A stretch of DNA of 12,231 nucleotides, taken from JBQCEE01 sp051960575 (GTDB taxonomy: Bacteria; Actinomycetota; Actinomycetes; Mycobacteriales; Jatrophihabitantaceae). The translations under genes and the position numbers were made by a program. Of this stretch, positions 10,994 through 12,231 are shown in pieces (within the stretch, counting starts at the first letter, position 1; every line of letters begins with the position of its first letter). The notes beneath the pieces are model-generated. The model did no database searches and had not been told where the DNA came from. It saw only the letters and a list, made by a program, of their open reading frames with translations. The stretch is from assembly GCF_051960575.1 (NCBI RefSeq), contig NZ_JBQCEE010000323.1, positions 1 to 12,231 on the forward strand, written 5' to 3'.

Positions 10994-12214
10994 TGGTCTC
11001 GGCGGCGAGCCCTCCTGCGTCGGTGCGCTCCACTCGGTCGCCCCTGCCGGCAGGCCCGTCGCCGCGCCGGGCAGCACGGTCGTGCCCGCCGAGGGCTCGT
11101 CCGGCATGCCGCTGTGGGCGGCGAGCGTGGCGGCGTCGAGGTCGGACGCGCGGATGTTCGCGGCCTCGGGCTGCTCGGCCGCAGGGGGCAGGTGCGAGTC
11201 GAACCAGCCGCTGGTGTCGATCTTCTCGTCGTCACCGCCGCCGGTGCCGGTCTGCTCGAGCCACGACGGGGCGCCGTCTCCCTCCGCCCCGCCCAGCCGG
11301 GCCAGCCCCTCGAGCGCCTTGCTGAACTCGCTGGGCAGGATCCACATCTTGTTCGCGTCGCCCTGCGCGATCTGCGGCAGCGTCTGCAGGTACTGATAGG
11401 CCAGCAGCGCCGGGTCGGGCTTGGCCGCGTGGATCGCCCCGAAGGTCGTCTCGATCGCCTTCGTCTGGCCCTGCGCGGCGAGGTAGCGGCTGGCCCGCTC
11501 GCCCTCGGCCCGCAGGATGCGCGACTGCCGCTCGGCCTCGGCGGCGAGGATGGCGGCCTGCTTCTGGCCCTCGGCGGCGAGGATCTGCGCCGCCTTCTGC
11601 CCCTCGGCGGTCTTGATCGCCGCCTCGCGCTGACCCTCGGCGGTGAGGATGATCGCGCGCTTGTCACGGTCGGCGCGCATCTGCTTCTCCATCGCGTCCT
11701 GGATCGACGGCGGCGGGTCGATCGCCTTGATCTCGACGCGCGCCACGCGGATGCCCCACGGCCCGGTGGCCTCGTCTAGCACGCCGCGCAGCTGGGTGTT
11801 GATGTCGTCGCGGCTGGTGAGCGCCTGCTCGAGGTTGAGCGCGCCGACGACGTTGCGCAGCGTGGTGATCGTGAGCTGCTCGACGGCCTGGATGTAGTTC
11901 GCGATCTCGTAGGTCGCGGCCCGCGGATCGGTGACCTGGAAGTAGATGACCGAGTCGATGGCGACGGTGAGGTTGTCGGACGTGATCACCGGCTGCGGCG
12001 GGAAGCTCACCACCTGCTCGCGCAGGTCGATCAGCGGCAGCATCCGGTCGACGAAGGGCACCAACAGGGTCAGGCCGGGGCCCTGCGTGCGGATGTAGCG
12101 GCCCAGCCGCTCGACCACGGCAGCACGGGCCTGCGGGATGATCCGAACGCTGCGCAGCAGGGTGCCGATCACCACGATGGCTAGCACGACCACTACGATG
12201 AGTGCCGCGTCCAT
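10982..12214 (-). CDS. SPFH/stomatin-prohibitin-family membrane protein
   Basis: A 410-residue membrane-anchored SPFH (band 7) protein, close in layout to M. tuberculosis Rv1488 and E. coli QmcA. Such proteins form large membrane-associated oligomers that organise lipid domains and can modulate FtsH. One N-terminal transmembrane segment (3-20) is followed by VRIIPQARAAVVERLGRY and the SPFH domain (about 22-185, with GPGLTLLVPFVDR and IKAIDPPPSIQDAMEKQMRADR). A helical region with an 11-residue repeat follows (about 185-256), then QTLPQIAQGDANKMWILP (277-294). The tail (about 305-410) is Gly/Ala/Pro-rich and probably disordered. ATG 12214 has AAGGGGA 6 nt upstream. Minus-strand stops TAA (12228-12226) and TGA (12218-12216) just before it suggest an upstream partner ending here, possibly an NfeD protein as is usual, but that lies outside the window. 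Confidence 0.93.
   Translation of the reverse strand: MDAALIVVVVLAIVVIGTLLRSVRIIPQARAAVVERLGRYIRTQGPGLTLLVPFVDRMLPLIDLREQVVSFPPQPVITSDNLTVAIDSVIYFQVTDPRAATYEIANYIQAVEQLTITTLRNVVGALNLEQALTSRDDINTQLRGVLDEATGPWGIRVARVEIKAIDPPPSIQDAMEKQMRADRDKRAIILTAEGQREAAIKTAEGQKAAQILAAEGQKQAAILAAEAERQSRILRAEGERASRYLAAQGQTKAIETTFGAIHAAKPDPALLAYQYLQTLPQIAQGDANKMWILPSEFSKALEGLARLGGAEGDGAPSWLEQTGTGGGDDEKIDTSGWFDSHLPPAAEQPEAANIRASDLDAATLAAHSGMPDEPSAGTTVLPGAATGLPAGATEWSAPTQEGSPPRPPAD
11471..11644. repeat. 33-bp degenerate repeat encoding a hendecad coiled coil
   Basis: Inside the SPFH gene, AEGQ/AEGE-type units recur every 11 residues, with Glu at 193, 204, 215, 226 and 237 and Gln at 248. This gives a 33-bp imperfect repeat in the DNA and predicts an 11-residue-period helical coil, typical of SPFH oligomerisation regions. 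Confidence 0.75.
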
Positions 12215-12220
12215 GTCAGT

Positions 12221-12227
12221 TCCCCTT
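12221..12227 (-). promoter_or_regulatory. Ribosome binding site of the SPFH gene
   Basis: Minus-strand AAGGGGA with a 6-nt spacer to ATG 12214; it supports the chosen start. Confidence 0.8.
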
Positions 12228-12231
12228 AGTT

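Overview
The window is chromosomal DNA from a very GC-rich actinobacterium. Evidence: strong G/C bias at third codon positions, frequent GTG starts, almost no AT-rich intergenic DNA, and families typical of Actinobacteria (RskA-type anti-sigma factor, DUF4395, Eis-like acetyltransferase, an FAD/DUF1365/methyltransferase/DUF1295 lipid cluster). The genus cannot be fixed from this sequence alone. There are no rRNA or tRNA genes, CRISPR arrays or insertion sequences.

Layout. (1) 2-439 (+): 3' end of citrate synthase, whose stop codon abuts the stop of a convergent Ser/Ala/Pro-repeat lipoprotein (440-1267, -). (2) 1367-3887 (+): homogentisate 1,2-dioxygenase, an ECF sigma factor and its RskA-type anti-sigma factor, joined by 1-bp and 4-bp overlaps. 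(3) 3892-8015 (-): a convergent four-domain lipid-modification operon. In transcription order it encodes an FAD-dependent oxidoreductase, a DUF1365 domain and a CFA-synthase-like SAM methyltransferase in one uninterrupted frame, and a DUF1295 membrane protein. (4) 8016-8324: an intergenic region rich in inverted repeats, with a candidate ECF-type promoter for the lipid operon and a 15-bp hairpin. (5) 8325-10960 (+): a DUF4395 membrane protein with two CxxC motifs, a CPBP-family membrane protein and an Eis-type acetyltransferase, all with GTG starts. (6) 10982-12214 (-): an SPFH/stomatin-family membrane protein.

How the parts fit. Regions 2 and 3 hold the same gene set that, from established knowledge, lies side by side in Mycobacterium tuberculosis (Rv0449c, Rv0448c, ufaA1, Rv0446c, sigK, rskA). 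Here the sigma/anti-sigma pair faces the lipid genes tail to tail and sits behind hmgA. A CCGAAT -10-like box, the element I recall for SigK promoters, lies upstream of the FAD gene. Together this suggests an anti-sigma-controlled module that methylates or oxidises unsaturated membrane acyl chains. The most unusual points are the lost stop between DUF1365 and the methyltransferase, the replacement of the usual bicarbonate-site histidine of CFA synthases by glutamine, and the physical coupling of the sigma gene to hmgA.
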